Below are positions 20,340 to 29,393 of a stretch of 64,000 nt of DNA, piece after piece. The notes below the pieces were generated by a model that worked only from the letters and a program-made list of their open reading frames with translations, was not told the DNA's origin and ran no database searches. A program made the translations under genes and the position numbers. The stretch comes from Pythium myriotylum (lineage: Eukaryota; Oomycota; Peronosporomycetes; Pythiales; Pythiaceae). The stretch is taken from positions 682,001 to 746,000 of the forward strand of contig JALJCQ010000017.1 of assembly GCA_023091665.1 (NCBI GenBank), read 5' to 3'. How positions within the stretch are numbered: the first letter of the stretch is position 1; every line of letters begins with the position of its first letter.

Positions 20340-21420
20340 ATGGGGATTTTCTTTACGCGGGAGGGCGCCATCGATGGACTATCTGAGACTGTGGTCCTCG
20401 AACCAATGCAGTACATCGACTTGATCCGGCAGATTGTCAACCACAACCACCGAAGTGATGTCGTCACGAACCTCCATCTTAAAACCTTACCATTGTGGTG
20501 CAAACTAGACGAGCAGTTTATGTTCTCTGTGAAGAGATTGCTTCAGGAGTTCAATCTCGTTCGTCCGTCGCGTTTGCAAATGGAGTGGGATTCGGATCTC
20601 GTTGTAAAGATACCGGCGTTTTGGGAGACGCAGACAAAAGCAGCTTGGGACTTTGCTGGCCAACCTTTATCGCTCGAGGAATCGGTGTCGACGATAGTGC
20701 ATGTTAGGTCGAGTCATCCATAAAGTCGTCATCGTACCCATAGCGGAGAAGGAGACCGTTCGTGTGCGATGGGAGTACCACTTCGTGAAGATGCTGCCGG
20801 AAACGCTGCTTGATCAACTTGTGGTCGCGAGCTACTCGGCGCTAAGGAGCCGAGATGTCGAGCCAGACTGGATTCTTTACAGCAAGAAAGACAGCCATGC
20901 CTGTCGCCTGCATGTGACATGGAATGTTCAGACAAAAGAGCGGGCCATGAGACTGGAGGCCGTGGCGATTGGCTCGCCTCAGGAGCGCTTGTGTGGATCC
21001 CTCGAGAAAATTTTGAGCCGCTTCCGAGGATTGGTGGTCACTCGCCACGCGTTTATCGATAAAGAGGAATCGCGTCGTCTAGAGGACGTGGTCGCTGAGC
21101 GGGTTGAAGAGAGTCCAGGATGCCGCCGAGTTTGCTCATGGCTCCCTCCAGATTTGAACTGGTATGGTGATATTCTCTTGGAGAGAAGACGCGTAGGCGT
21201 GATGCGACCCTGGACGAGACCAGCAGAAGCGAGGACAAGCGCCTACTTCAGGCAAGCGAAAGCGGTCATGGCCATAATCAAGTTCGTCACAGTTGTGATG
21301 GATGCTTTCGATGAAGTCGTGGATATGCGATTCTGGGATCATACATCTGTTTCTATTCCGCGTCAACTGTTGATAGATCGTATTGGCCACGGGAACGCAA
21401 TTACTCGGAGTCAAAGGTAA
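20340..21420 (+). pseudogene. COR-domain relic of a fourth ROCO gene
   Basis: Only the COR and C-terminal part survives. The first frame (20340-20723) gives GLSETVVLEPMQYIDLIRQI and LPLWCKLDEQFMFSVKRLL; the second (20701-21420) gives VRVRWEYHFVKMLPETLL, EPDWILYSKKDSHACRLHV and RFRGLVVTRHAF, collinear with the ends of copies 1 and 3. A frameshift at about 20700 separates them, and everything upstream (ankyrin, Roc) is missing. Divergence from copies 1 and 3 is clearly greater than between those two. Confidence 0.83.
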
Positions 21421-21575
21421 CGGATGGAGCTCGCTATTGTCGCGTTCTTTTTCGTTGTTGCTCGCGGTATATCAGCCCTAGCTGATCGATTCAATGGTAC
21501 TTTGACAACTGCGAAACTGAACTTGTTGCACTCGAGCAGACAACGAATCTAGCCCTGCGTTTTGGCTGGTGCGAA

Positions 21576-22358
21576 TCACACCCAGATCCCTCCCGAGTCT
21601 GAGGTCGGGTTGCCGAGATCGACATGATGGACGCCGTAGAGAGCCTCGAGCGTCGGTGACTGACCGAGATTATCGCTGTCTTCTTCTTTCTCTTCTTCTT
21701 CTTCTTCGTCGTCGTCACTGAGCTTGGTCTCGCCTCTGCGGAATGTCTGCTCGTCGTCAACAGAGCACCAGGACGAGTGCCGCTGAAGAAACGGGTCGTC
21801 ACTAGTTCCTTCCGTTGTCGCATATGAGTCACGATCATCACCATCTAACTCCTCTTCCTTCTCCTCGGCATCAAGGTCATCGCTGCTGCTGCTGTGGGAG
21901 CTGTGGCTGTAACTCGACATGTTGACTTCGAGCTCGCTCAAGACCGAGTCCAAGTCAACCAGACTGAACAGCGACTGTAGTTCACGCTTGACGGGCTTAG
22001 TGCTTTCCCTGCTGAGCACGAGCGGCGGAGGAGACATCTCAACTTCTTCCGCGTCGCCTGGGGCATGGAGCTCGCAGTCTTGGCATCGCCGCATGAGAAA
22101 CCATCGTTCGCCACGCTTACGGTGGAAGTAGTCGCACAGGCCGTGGGGACCGCCGGTGGTTTTTGCGTCGTCATCCTTCGGCGGTTGCTTTGAAGACACT
22201 CGCGATCGCACTGACGTCGATAGCCATTGGCTGTACACGCGACTCCAGAGCGAACGCCACACGACCGAGCGTGGCTGCGGAGGTGTAGGAGGCGGCGGTG
22301 ACGCGCCGTTGCTGGAACCTGCGTCTACAGGTTTCTTGCGGTGAGGAAAGCGCATCAT
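21576..22358 (-). CDS. Acidic low-complexity protein, function unknown
   Basis: A 260-residue single-exon reading frame with no recognised domain. The N terminus is basic and proline-rich (HRKKPVDAG, then PPPPTPPQP). A CDYFHRKRGERWFLMRRCQDCEL segment at about residue 75 resembles a small cysteine-containing module. The C-terminal half is serine- and acid-rich with a long Asp/Glu run near residue 220. No signal peptide or membrane segment. It ends 166 bp before the VPS9 gene on the same strand. Coding status is supported by length and base composition only. Confidence 0.55.
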   Translation of the reverse strand: MMRFPHRKKPVDAGSSNGASPPPPTPPQPRSVVWRSLWSRVYSQWLSTSVRSRVSSKQPPKDDDAKTTGGPHGLCDYFHRKRGERWFLMRRCQDCELHAPGDAEEVEMSPPPLVLSRESTKPVKRELQSLFSLVDLDSVLSELEVNMSSYSHSSHSSSSDDLDAEEKEEELDGDDRDSYATTEGTSDDPFLQRHSSWCSVDDEQTFRRGETKLSDDDEEEEEEKEEDSDNLGQSPTLEALYGVHHVDLGNPTSDSGGIWV

Positions 22359-22524
22359 GGCGAGTGTTTCCTCTGTAAGTGGCTGTCTTCTAGTTGGTTT
22401 GAGTCTACGTTTTGTGCCAACAAAGCGGCAGATAAGAAGACGGGGGCCATCGATGAAGTAAGAAATGCATTGTGATTCGAAGCAAAAGAGGTAGAATAAG
22501 CGATGATAATCTTGTTTCTCAAGC

Positions 22525-24216
22525 TCACGCTGGGAATGCGACTTGTGAGTTGAGCGCAGCGAGTCTTCTCGCTCGAACTTCTAAGACCGTGGGAAGGCGA
22601 GGCTCGGGAGCAGGCTCGGGGTCGACCATGGTATCATCATGTGACTTGTCTTGAGAGGCCGCCAAGATTACTTGCGTCCTAGCAGTGGAAATTTCGTTGT
22701 TCCCGTCTGCGACCTGCTGCTTGCTGCGCTGTAGGCCAGCTTCAAACTCCTCTGGCGTGATCGTCAATAGCTCGCCGTTAACCTGCTCTAGGAATGCGAC
22801 GCTCGAAACCAGGTGTGTGAAGAAGTATCCTGGCTCCGAGACTAGCCGACTCGGGCGGCGATACTCGAGAATGAAGTGCACATTGCGCTTGAGCTGAAGC
22901 GGATTGGACTTGAGCAGCAGATAAATCAACCCTGGCAAGAACTCGTCGGCGGACGGGAACTTGCCATCGGCATGTAAACTTGATAGCAAAGTTGTCAGAT
23001 CTTGACATACGCGCATGACGCAGTCCATCTTCCGCCGTGGAGAAGGGAACTTCGAGATCATCGCGAGCTGTTCTGTCAGAACCTGCCACTTCTCACGCAC
23101 ATTGTCGTCCACTGGGGCGGGTAGATCCAAGTGACGGAACTCCACAAAGCTCAGTGATGCCAATCGCTCGTGGAGCGCTTCGTCCTCTTCTTCGGCCTTG
23201 GCCGATGGCGTCAAGGCCTTCTGGTACAACTTCTCGAACAAAAACGCCTCTAGCATTTCGTGTAGCAACTGATCTTCATCGTCTTCAAGGCTGAGAATCT
23301 GAACGTCAGCGGCAGAGAAAAGTGCGCTTCCAGTACGCTGCAGCTGGTGCGCAAGCTTGTCAATGAACGCCTGCACGTGGCCTCCCGGTCTGTCTTGGAC
23401 GGCGCGATGACGCAACATGACCTCCAGGTTCCAGTGCTCGAACTTTTGCACAAAGATCTGGATCTGGTACACGATCTCCGCCGCCTGCGGCAGCTTCAGC
23501 ACCGCCAGTAGCTCTTGGAAAGCTGCCAGAAACAAAAACTCCTTGTCGTTCGCGGTCAGACGCTTGCGCTGCAACGGCGAGAGCTTCCCGTTGACCAAAT
23601 GCACACGGCGCCAGCTCTCGAGCTCGCCCTTGAGCACGCGCAGCTCCTCTGCGATCGTCACGAGCCGGTTCGTCTCTTTCTCATTGTTATCTCCACGGCC
23701 TTGGTCGTCGTCGACGCCTGCAAACACATCTGTCGGGATGATCTTGCGCTTGAGCTGGTCGAGACTCGCGACCAGCGACTGCATCTCGGCGCCGATCTGC
23801 TCGACCGCCTGCTGGCAGTGCTTGGGCACAGCACCCGCCGTCGCCGTCGCCTTCGTCGAGCCGAGCGACCTCCACTTGGCGTCTCCGTTTTCTCTCGCGT
23901 AGGCGTTCGCGTCATTGTCGCCGTCGATCCACGACGTTCTCGTCGCGCGCGCGGCCGCCAGCAGCTCGTTGCGCCGCTGCTCCGAGAGAATGTACGACGG
24001 CGGCAGCGCCGAGTCGCCGTCCAGCGCCGCGAGCTCTTGGCGCGCGTTCTCGCCGGCGCTCTGGTTGGCGGCGTTCGCGCGGCTCTCGCTCGCGCCCCGC
24101 GGGTCGAGCGACGACAAGAAGCCCATGGATCGACTCGTCGCGCTCTGCAGAACACTCGTCGCGGCGCTCGCGTCCGTCGCGGGCGTCGTCGCGGCGGCAG
24201 AGCGCGTCCAGAACAT
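22525..24216 (-). CDS. VPS9-domain protein, putative Rab5-type GEF
   Basis: Protein of 563 residues from the ATG at 24216 (MFWTRSAAAT); upstream in-frame sequence is serine/proline-rich and looks like 5' UTR. The C-terminal third carries the VPS9 signature: KMDCVMRVCQDLTTLL, FLPGLIYLLLKSNPLQLKRN and HFILEYRRPSRLVSEPGYFF (about residues 400-480), where the Asp and Tyr/Pro residues that push Mg2+ out of Rab5 lie. The N-terminal half is predicted helical (EQIGAEMQSLVASLDQLK and EELRVLKGELESWRR), likely coiled coil. VPS9 proteins activate Rab5-class GTPases in endosome fusion. No RUN, ankyrin or Rabex zinc finger is seen. Its upstream region is partly duplicated, in inverted form, at 9860-10300. 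Confidence 0.85.
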   Translation of the reverse strand: MFWTRSAAATTPATDASAATSVLQSATSRSMGFLSSLDPRGASESRANAANQSAGENARQELAALDGDSALPPSYILSEQRRNELLAAARATRTSWIDGDNDANAYARENGDAKWRSLGSTKATATAGAVPKHCQQAVEQIGAEMQSLVASLDQLKRKIIPTDVFAGVDDDQGRGDNNEKETNRLVTIAEELRVLKGELESWRRVHLVNGKLSPLQRKRLTANDKEFLFLAAFQELLAVLKLPQAAEIVYQIQIFVQKFEHWNLEVMLRHRAVQDRPGGHVQAFIDKLAHQLQRTGSALFSAADVQILSLEDDEDQLLHEMLEAFLFEKLYQKALTPSAKAEEEDEALHERLASLSFVEFRHLDLPAPVDDNVREKWQVLTEQLAMISKFPSPRRKMDCVMRVCQDLTTLLSSLHADGKFPSADEFLPGLIYLLLKSNPLQLKRNVHFILEYRRPSRLVSEPGYFFTHLVSSVAFLEQVNGELLTITPEEFEAGLQRSKQQVADGNNEISTARTQVILAASQDKSHDDTMVDPEPAPEPRLPTVLEVRARRLAALNSQVAFPA

Positions 24217-24429
24217 GGTCGTTCGGGCAGACTCGCGGTTTTTTCGAAGGTGGTCTTGAGATCCTCTGGGTGATGGAGTGAGTGATGATGGCGATGGATG
24301 GAGCGATATGATTGGAGAAAAAGGAGGATGTGGAGAGATGTGATTGGTGGGAAAGGAGCAAAGGTGACGAAGGCACGACCAGAGGGCCATGTACCCATTT
24401 GAAGGGGAATCGGAAACCTGTGACGAGGT

Positions 24430-24880
24430 GCGGGAGCGACGCACTGGCTGCGACTCTCTCGCGAGAGACGAAGGAGACGACTGTGAGGGAGGGGAGATCG
24501 CCGTGTCCACGAGTGGTTGTTCATTTCACCACGAAATGGAAACGCACGGCTATGTACCGACGAGCACGAGCTCGCGTGGGGGATCAGAAGGCTGGAGAAC
24601 GGTCTCTTTTGGACGATAATGACTTGATGATCGTGTGATCACGTCTTGTGGTGGAGGTGGAACCGCTGGGGCAGTGTCAGCACAATGTTATATTCGAGGG
24701 CGTGGATTTCCCGACAAAAAGAGATGCTAGATCCGGCCAGTTTCATGTGTTCTTGTGGCAGCCCCGCTACTCTCGACCTTGACTGAACATTGTGCAAATA
24801 CAAGACTTTTCTGTCAAAGCCATCCGAAGCGTGGTTTCCACAGACACCAAAGGATGTGCCGGTGGCGAAACGTAGTCCAA
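24430..24880. repeat. Inverted partner of the 9860-10300 repeat
   Basis: Reverse complement of the block at 9860-10300, with patchy collinear similarity including the CACGTGGTGG-like and GGTCATGATCACG-like segments and the region around TTTCCACAGACACC. It contains the 5' flank of the VPS9 gene and is probably the source copy. Confidence 0.72.
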
Positions 24881-25503
24881 GGCTCGGGCTCCAGGGAATA
24901 CTTCGCTGCCACACGTCGTAATATTCACCAGTCGCACAGTCAACTCTTCGCACTGAATCTCGTTTCCGAGATTCAGCGCAAATCCCGATGGATGTAACCG
25001 CGACCTCCACACTTTTTACAATCTGTCACACGCGGGACATATATCGCCGCGGATACTCGCCAGTCTTCAAACTTCTCCTCAACACCAAACCAGATAGGCC
25101 AGTCTGAGCTCTCGTCCCCGCTGACGTTGCAGACCATAGTTTCTCTCATCCATCAGCACCATCATGTCACCTTGGACGCATAGATAAGGTCGGTGCCCAA
25201 AGAAGAGAGTTTAGATGCGCTTACAGAAGTCGCGTTTGCCGTGCGCGAAACTGGCATTTCGCCACATAAATTGTCCTCAGTAAGATCGCCAAGGTCACTT
25301 GCTTCCTGATCTCTTGACTTCCCCATTCGAGCTATCCCAGCGGCCACTGGTAACTGTGAGAATATCGCCTGAGTCGAAGGACTATTGCGACTACGAAATG
25401 TAACCACAAATGGAGATGCATCTCAGGCCTTGACCCACACTTGCGGTGATGCTGAAAGAAGGACAGTGGGAAAGGCGGTCGAGCAGCTCAACCTTTTCTA
25501 AAT

Positions 25504-25541
25504 TTTCATTGGTCCCCCAATTAGCACAGGGACCAATGAAA
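25504..25541. promoter_or_regulatory. Inverted CCAAT-box pair
   Basis: TTTCATTGGTCCC (25504-25516) and GGGACCAATGAAA (25529-25541) are perfect reverse complements separated by 12 bp, each centred on a CCAAT box, about 180 bp before the GCPII-1 start. A paired site for an NF-Y-like factor is possible; a simple hairpin is the alternative. Confidence 0.45.
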
Positions 25542-25715
25542 TCCCTGAGACGGACCAACACAATCCTGGCTGCACTCACATCAGTCTCGTGAGCGGTGAG
25601 ATGATCGATCGATTGCTGATGTTCTCCTTCGTTTCGTCGCTCCCATGCCGCCCTAACGACTGAGCCACTAGAGGAAAGCCTCGCGAGAGGCTTCCACTCT
25701 TGAGTTTGCGAAACA

Positions 25716-28001
25716 ATGGCGTCCATCGACCCTCAGACGGCCGCGTACGGCACGTTCCACGGCGAGACCTCGCCACAGTCTCCGACCAATGCTTCGGCTC
25801 CACGACGAAGGCTTCTCGCGCGCATTGCAGGCGTCGCTGTTGCACTTGCGCTGTGTGGAAGCGCGTACGTGACCTCGCCGTCCCAGCAGCCAGCGTCGCT
25901 GGCGAGCGTGATGAGTCTGGAAGCCAGCCAGCAGCAGCTCTCGGATGCCGAGGCCGAGGCCATCTTCCTCGCCGGCATCGACCGCGAGCGACTCAAGCAG
26001 CACCTCCACGCGTACGCGAGCAGGCCACACTCGGCTGGCACCAAGCAGGACTACGCGACGGCGCTGTACACGAAGCAGCAGTTCGAGGAGTTCGGTCTCA
26101 AGGCTGAGTTCATCGAGTACTATCCGTTGCTGTCACGCCCACGACGCCAGCGCGTGGCTATCACGGCGCCTGCAGAGGCTGCACGCGAGTTGGCTTTGAA
26201 AGAGAAAGCGGTGGAGGGAGATGCGTGCACGACGGACGAAGATGCGCTGCCTCCGTTCTTGGCATATGCAGCGACTGGTAATGTCACAAGCTCGATTGTG
26301 TACGTGAACTACGGTCGTCAGGGCGATTTCGAGTGGCTCGTCGCGCAGGGAGTAGAACTCAAGGGCAAGATCGCACTCGCTCGTTACGGCATCAACGGGA
26401 GAGGCATCAAGGTCAAGCTCGCTGATCAATACGGGATGATTGCGACGTTGATCTATTCGGACCCAGCTGACGACGGCAGCGCGCTTGGTGCCACCTACCC
26501 AGACGGGCCCTGGCGCCCTTCCGGATCATTCCAACGAGGCTCGCTGTTGCAAGCCGCCGGCGACCCGCTCACGCCTGGGTACCCGTCTACCAAAGATGCC
26601 CCTCGCTTGAACATTTCCGAAGTTACCAGTCTGCCTCGCATTCCAGCGACAGTGCTCAGCTATGAACAGGCGACGTTTATTCTCAGATCGCTTGGTGGAA
26701 GAAAGGCCCCAGCATCTTGGCACGGTGGGCTAGACTTGAATGGCGGATATTTTCTAGGTGATGACTACAAAACTGTCGTGAACGTGGATCTCGATATTGA
26801 CAACAGCATCGGTACGATCTGGGATGTCGTCGGTACCATTGAGGGCTCTCACGAACCGGACCAAGTCGTGATTCTCGGCCATCATCGCGATTCGTGGGTA
26901 TGTGGAGCTATTGATCCATCCAGTGGTTCCTCTTCGCTGCTCGAAATCGCTCGCGGACTTGGAAATCTCGTCGGTAAGGGGTGGCGTCCACGTCGAACGA
27001 TCAAACTGGCATCATGGGATGGAGAGGAGTACAGTCTTGGCGGCAGCACCGAGTATGCCGAAGACTATGCACGAGAGCTCTTGAGAGATGCCGTCGCATA
27101 CATCAATGTTGACTCGGTGTCAGGGCCATTCGTGGCTGCGTCTAGCTCACCTCCAATCGCTGAGTTCCTTTATGAGACTGCCAAGAGTATTCCGGCTAAC
27201 AAGTTCCACGGGAACGAGACGGAGAAGACGATGTATGAGCAGTGGGTCAACCAGTTGAACGCTCAGCGAGCTGAGAACCCGTCGATTGACAAGGGCACGC
27301 TTGCTCCTGAGCATCTGATCAAGTTTCTTGGGTCCGGAACCGATTTTACGCCGTTCTTCCAACATTTGGGGATCACTGCCGCAGATATTACGTTCACGAT
27401 TTCCCCAGTTCACAAGTACGGCGAGTACCACAGCTCGATGGACAGTCCCGTGCTGCTCGAAAAGTACCTTGACCCTCACTACACGACCCAGGAGACGACG
27501 GCGAAGTGGTGGGGACTGCTGGGTATCCGTCTGGCGACGGCGTTGCTGGTTCCGTATGACTTTTCGACGTATGGCGTGGTGACGCATACGGATTTGTCCA
27601 ACTTGGAGGATCAGACGAAGGCATTGAAGCTGGATGTCGACTATTCACGCTTGCGCAAGGCGATCGACCACTTCATCGCAACCTCCACAAAGTTCCGCCA
27701 GGCTACGGACGCCATTAAAGACGCACTCGTGAACGAGTCAACTTTGGCTGTTGACACCAAGACTCTGAATGACAAACTTATCCACCTTGAACGGCAGTTC
27801 CTCTCGGAGGACGGTCTTCCTCATCGCCCGTGGTTCCGCCACGTGATCTTCGGCCCAGGCATTTACGAAGGTTACGCAGGTGCAGCGTTCCCAGGCATCT
27901 CAGACGGTATCGCTTTCCACGACGACGCCACTACGATGCAGGCCCATGTCGACGTAGTCGCGGAAGTCGTCGCTAGGGCTGGCGATTACCTCAAGCTGTG
28001 A
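25716..28001 (+). CDS. Glutamate carboxypeptidase II-like M28 metallopeptidase, copy 1
   Basis: Single-exon type II membrane protein of 761 residues. A short cytosolic tail (MASIDPQTAAYGTF) precedes a signal anchor at about residues 30-50 (LLARIAGVAVALALCGSAYV). A protease-associated segment follows, then the M28 catalytic domain with zinc ligands H390 (HHRDSW), D400 (AIDPSSG), E438 with general base E437 (WDGEEY), D466 (NVDS) and H572 (EYHSSMD). The C terminus is the transferrin-receptor-like dimerisation domain. All catalytic positions of human GCPII/PSMA are present. Substrates are expected to be acidic peptides or poly-glutamates at the cell surface or in vacuoles; this is inferred. Its flank is duplicated next to each ROCO gene, and copy 2 lies inverted 1.4 kb downstream. 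Confidence 0.93.
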   Translation: MASIDPQTAAYGTFHGETSPQSPTNASAPRRRLLARIAGVAVALALCGSAYVTSPSQQPASLASVMSLEASQQQLSDAEAEAIFLAGIDRERLKQHLHAYASRPHSAGTKQDYATALYTKQQFEEFGLKAEFIEYYPLLSRPRRQRVAITAPAEAARELALKEKAVEGDACTTDEDALPPFLAYAATGNVTSSIVYVNYGRQGDFEWLVAQGVELKGKIALARYGINGRGIKVKLADQYGMIATLIYSDPADDGSALGATYPDGPWRPSGSFQRGSLLQAAGDPLTPGYPSTKDAPRLNISEVTSLPRIPATVLSYEQATFILRSLGGRKAPASWHGGLDLNGGYFLGDDYKTVVNVDLDIDNSIGTIWDVVGTIEGSHEPDQVVILGHHRDSWVCGAIDPSSGSSSLLEIARGLGNLVGKGWRPRRTIKLASWDGEEYSLGGSTEYAEDYARELLRDAVAYINVDSVSGPFVAASSSPPIAEFLYETAKSIPANKFHGNETEKTMYEQWVNQLNAQRAENPSIDKGTLAPEHLIKFLGSGTDFTPFFQHLGITAADITFTISPVHKYGEYHSSMDSPVLLEKYLDPHYTTQETTAKWWGLLGIRLATALLVPYDFSTYGVVTHTDLSNLEDQTKALKLDVDYSRLRKAIDHFIATSTKFRQATDAIKDALVNESTLAVDTKTLNDKLIHLERQFLSEDGLPHRPWFRHVIFGPGIYEGYAGAAFPGISDGIAFHDDATTMQAHVDVVAEVVARAGDYLKL

Positions 28002-28082
28002 GCATTCCCACATATCGCAGCTAGTAAACCACATGGCTGGTTTTGGTTTTGCCTTTTGTTGTATTTCGTTTGTTTCATGAAG

Positions 28083-29128
28083 TTACGTCGCCAGGAAGCC
28101 GCCGTCCACGACCAAGTTGGTGCCGTGGACGTACCGCGTCTCGTCCGAGACGAGGAAGAGCACGGCATTTGCGACATCGAGTGCCTTGCCGGCCTCCTCG
28201 GCGGGTACGCGGTTGTTCTCGCTCGGTGGCACACAGTCGCGCTTGTCTGTCGAGTCGTCGATGTGGCCCGGCGCGACGGCATTGCAGACGATACCCTGGC
28301 TCGCGTATTCGGCCGCGATCTGTCTTGTTAGCTGAACGACAACCGACTTGGCCACGCCAAACGTGAAAATTCCTTTGCGCGCGACCATTCCACCGTAGAC
28401 CGATGAGATGTTGACGATGCGGCCACGGATCGCGCCGTTGTCCTGCGTGAGCAGCTGCTGCACAGCTCGCTTGCAGCTCAGGAACACGGCCTTGGCCGAG
28501 ACACCGAGCGCGTCATCCCACTCCTTGACATCCACGTCAGCGAACGCCTTCTGCTGCCCATTCGCGAGGCCAGCAGGCACGCAGTTGACCACAAAGTCGA
28601 TACGTCCGTGGGCCTTAACGACGTCACCGTAGGCCGCGTCGACGAACGCCCAGCTATGGAGATCTCCCTCAACAAGCGTGGCAGCCGGCGCATCCTTGGG
28701 CAGCTGCTCCAGCACGCTCTTGCCGTCGGCCTTGGTCTTCTTCTCGTCCAGCACCGTGAGCTTGGCGCCTTCACCGGCGAGGCGCGCAGTGATGAAGCGT
28801 CCAAGCCCCGTGTTCCCGCCGACGACGACGCCGATGCGGCCCTTGAGTCGCTCGCCGGCCTTGGCACTCGTCTGCACACCACACAGCACCACGTCAGACT
28901 CTGCAAACCACGCAACCATCACGTGGAGCAACGTACGACCGACTCGATGGCCTTGGCGGCGCGCGCGGCCGTGAGCTCGTCGCTCTGCTTGAGCGCCTTG
29001 GCGATCTCCTGCGGCGTGAGTCCTTTCTTCTCGAGGAACGAGAGGCGCTCCGAGAGCGGCGTGGTCTGCACTTTCGGGTGCTGCAGGAAGCGCACGCCCT
29101 GCTGCACGAGCTCGTCGCGGATCGCCAT
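28083..29128 (-). CDS. PEX14 N-domain fused to a short-chain dehydrogenase/reductase
   Basis: Two-exon gene for 326 residues. Exon 1 (29128-28937) encodes a near-canonical PEX14 N-terminal domain: LVQQGVRFLQHPKVQ, TTPLSERLSFLEKKGLTPQE, IAKALKQSDE. This fold binds WxxxF motifs of the peroxisomal import receptor PEX5. A 65-bp intron (28872-28936, donor GTACGT, acceptor TGTGCAG) joins in phase 0 to a Rossmann-fold SDR: VVVGGNTGLGRFI (cofactor loop), FVVNCVPAG, GRIVNISSVYGG, GVAKS and VCNAVAPGHID. At the usual catalytic tyrosine the motif is FGVAK, as in some dienoyl-CoA reductases, which also lack the canonical YxxxK. There is no C-terminal PTS1. A peroxisomal lipid reductase that docks through its own PEX14 domain is an inference. 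Confidence 0.85.
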
Positions 29129-29393
29129 CGTTGCTCCAAGTACAGGGAGGAAGAGGAAGTGAGGGCAAGTTCAAGACCAGCAGGGATTACGGGCCGGGGT
29201 TTACTCAACAAACCGACGGGATTGGTGCCGTTTGGAGGTATTTATAGCCAATGAAATGGCTGTAATGAACGTATACATCTTAACAAAGTAGATGGGCCTC
29301 TCAGATCGGATGAAGCGATGACGGGAAGCTGTTGGTCAGAGTCAATAGAGGTTAATATGGCCTCTGAAAATGTATATATGCTGCATGAGGAGC

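Larger units (their letters stand above)
24217..25715. other. Region upstream of VPS9 and GCPII-1 genes
   Basis: About 1.5 kb between divergent genes. 24430-24880 is the partner of the inverted repeat at 9860-10300. A minus-strand open stretch at 24639-25010 (123 codons, containing KLAGSSISFC) is partly conserved in the copy at about 10000 but matches no family I know and may be non-coding. 25590-25715 is the GCPII-proximal block also found at 10475-10620 and 16215-16360. Confidence 0.55.

Noticed and set aside
24639..25010. 123-codon minus-strand frame upstream of the VPS9 gene
   Set aside because: Partly conserved in the inverted copy at about 9.9-10.1 kb, but that copy is broken in all frames and no family was recognised; conservation reflects duplicated DNA.
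28083..29174. A single continuous 363-codon frame for the dehydrogenase gene
   Set aside because: Its first 90 residues are the wrong frame of the PEX14-like exon; splicing of 28872-28936 gives a sensible fusion instead.
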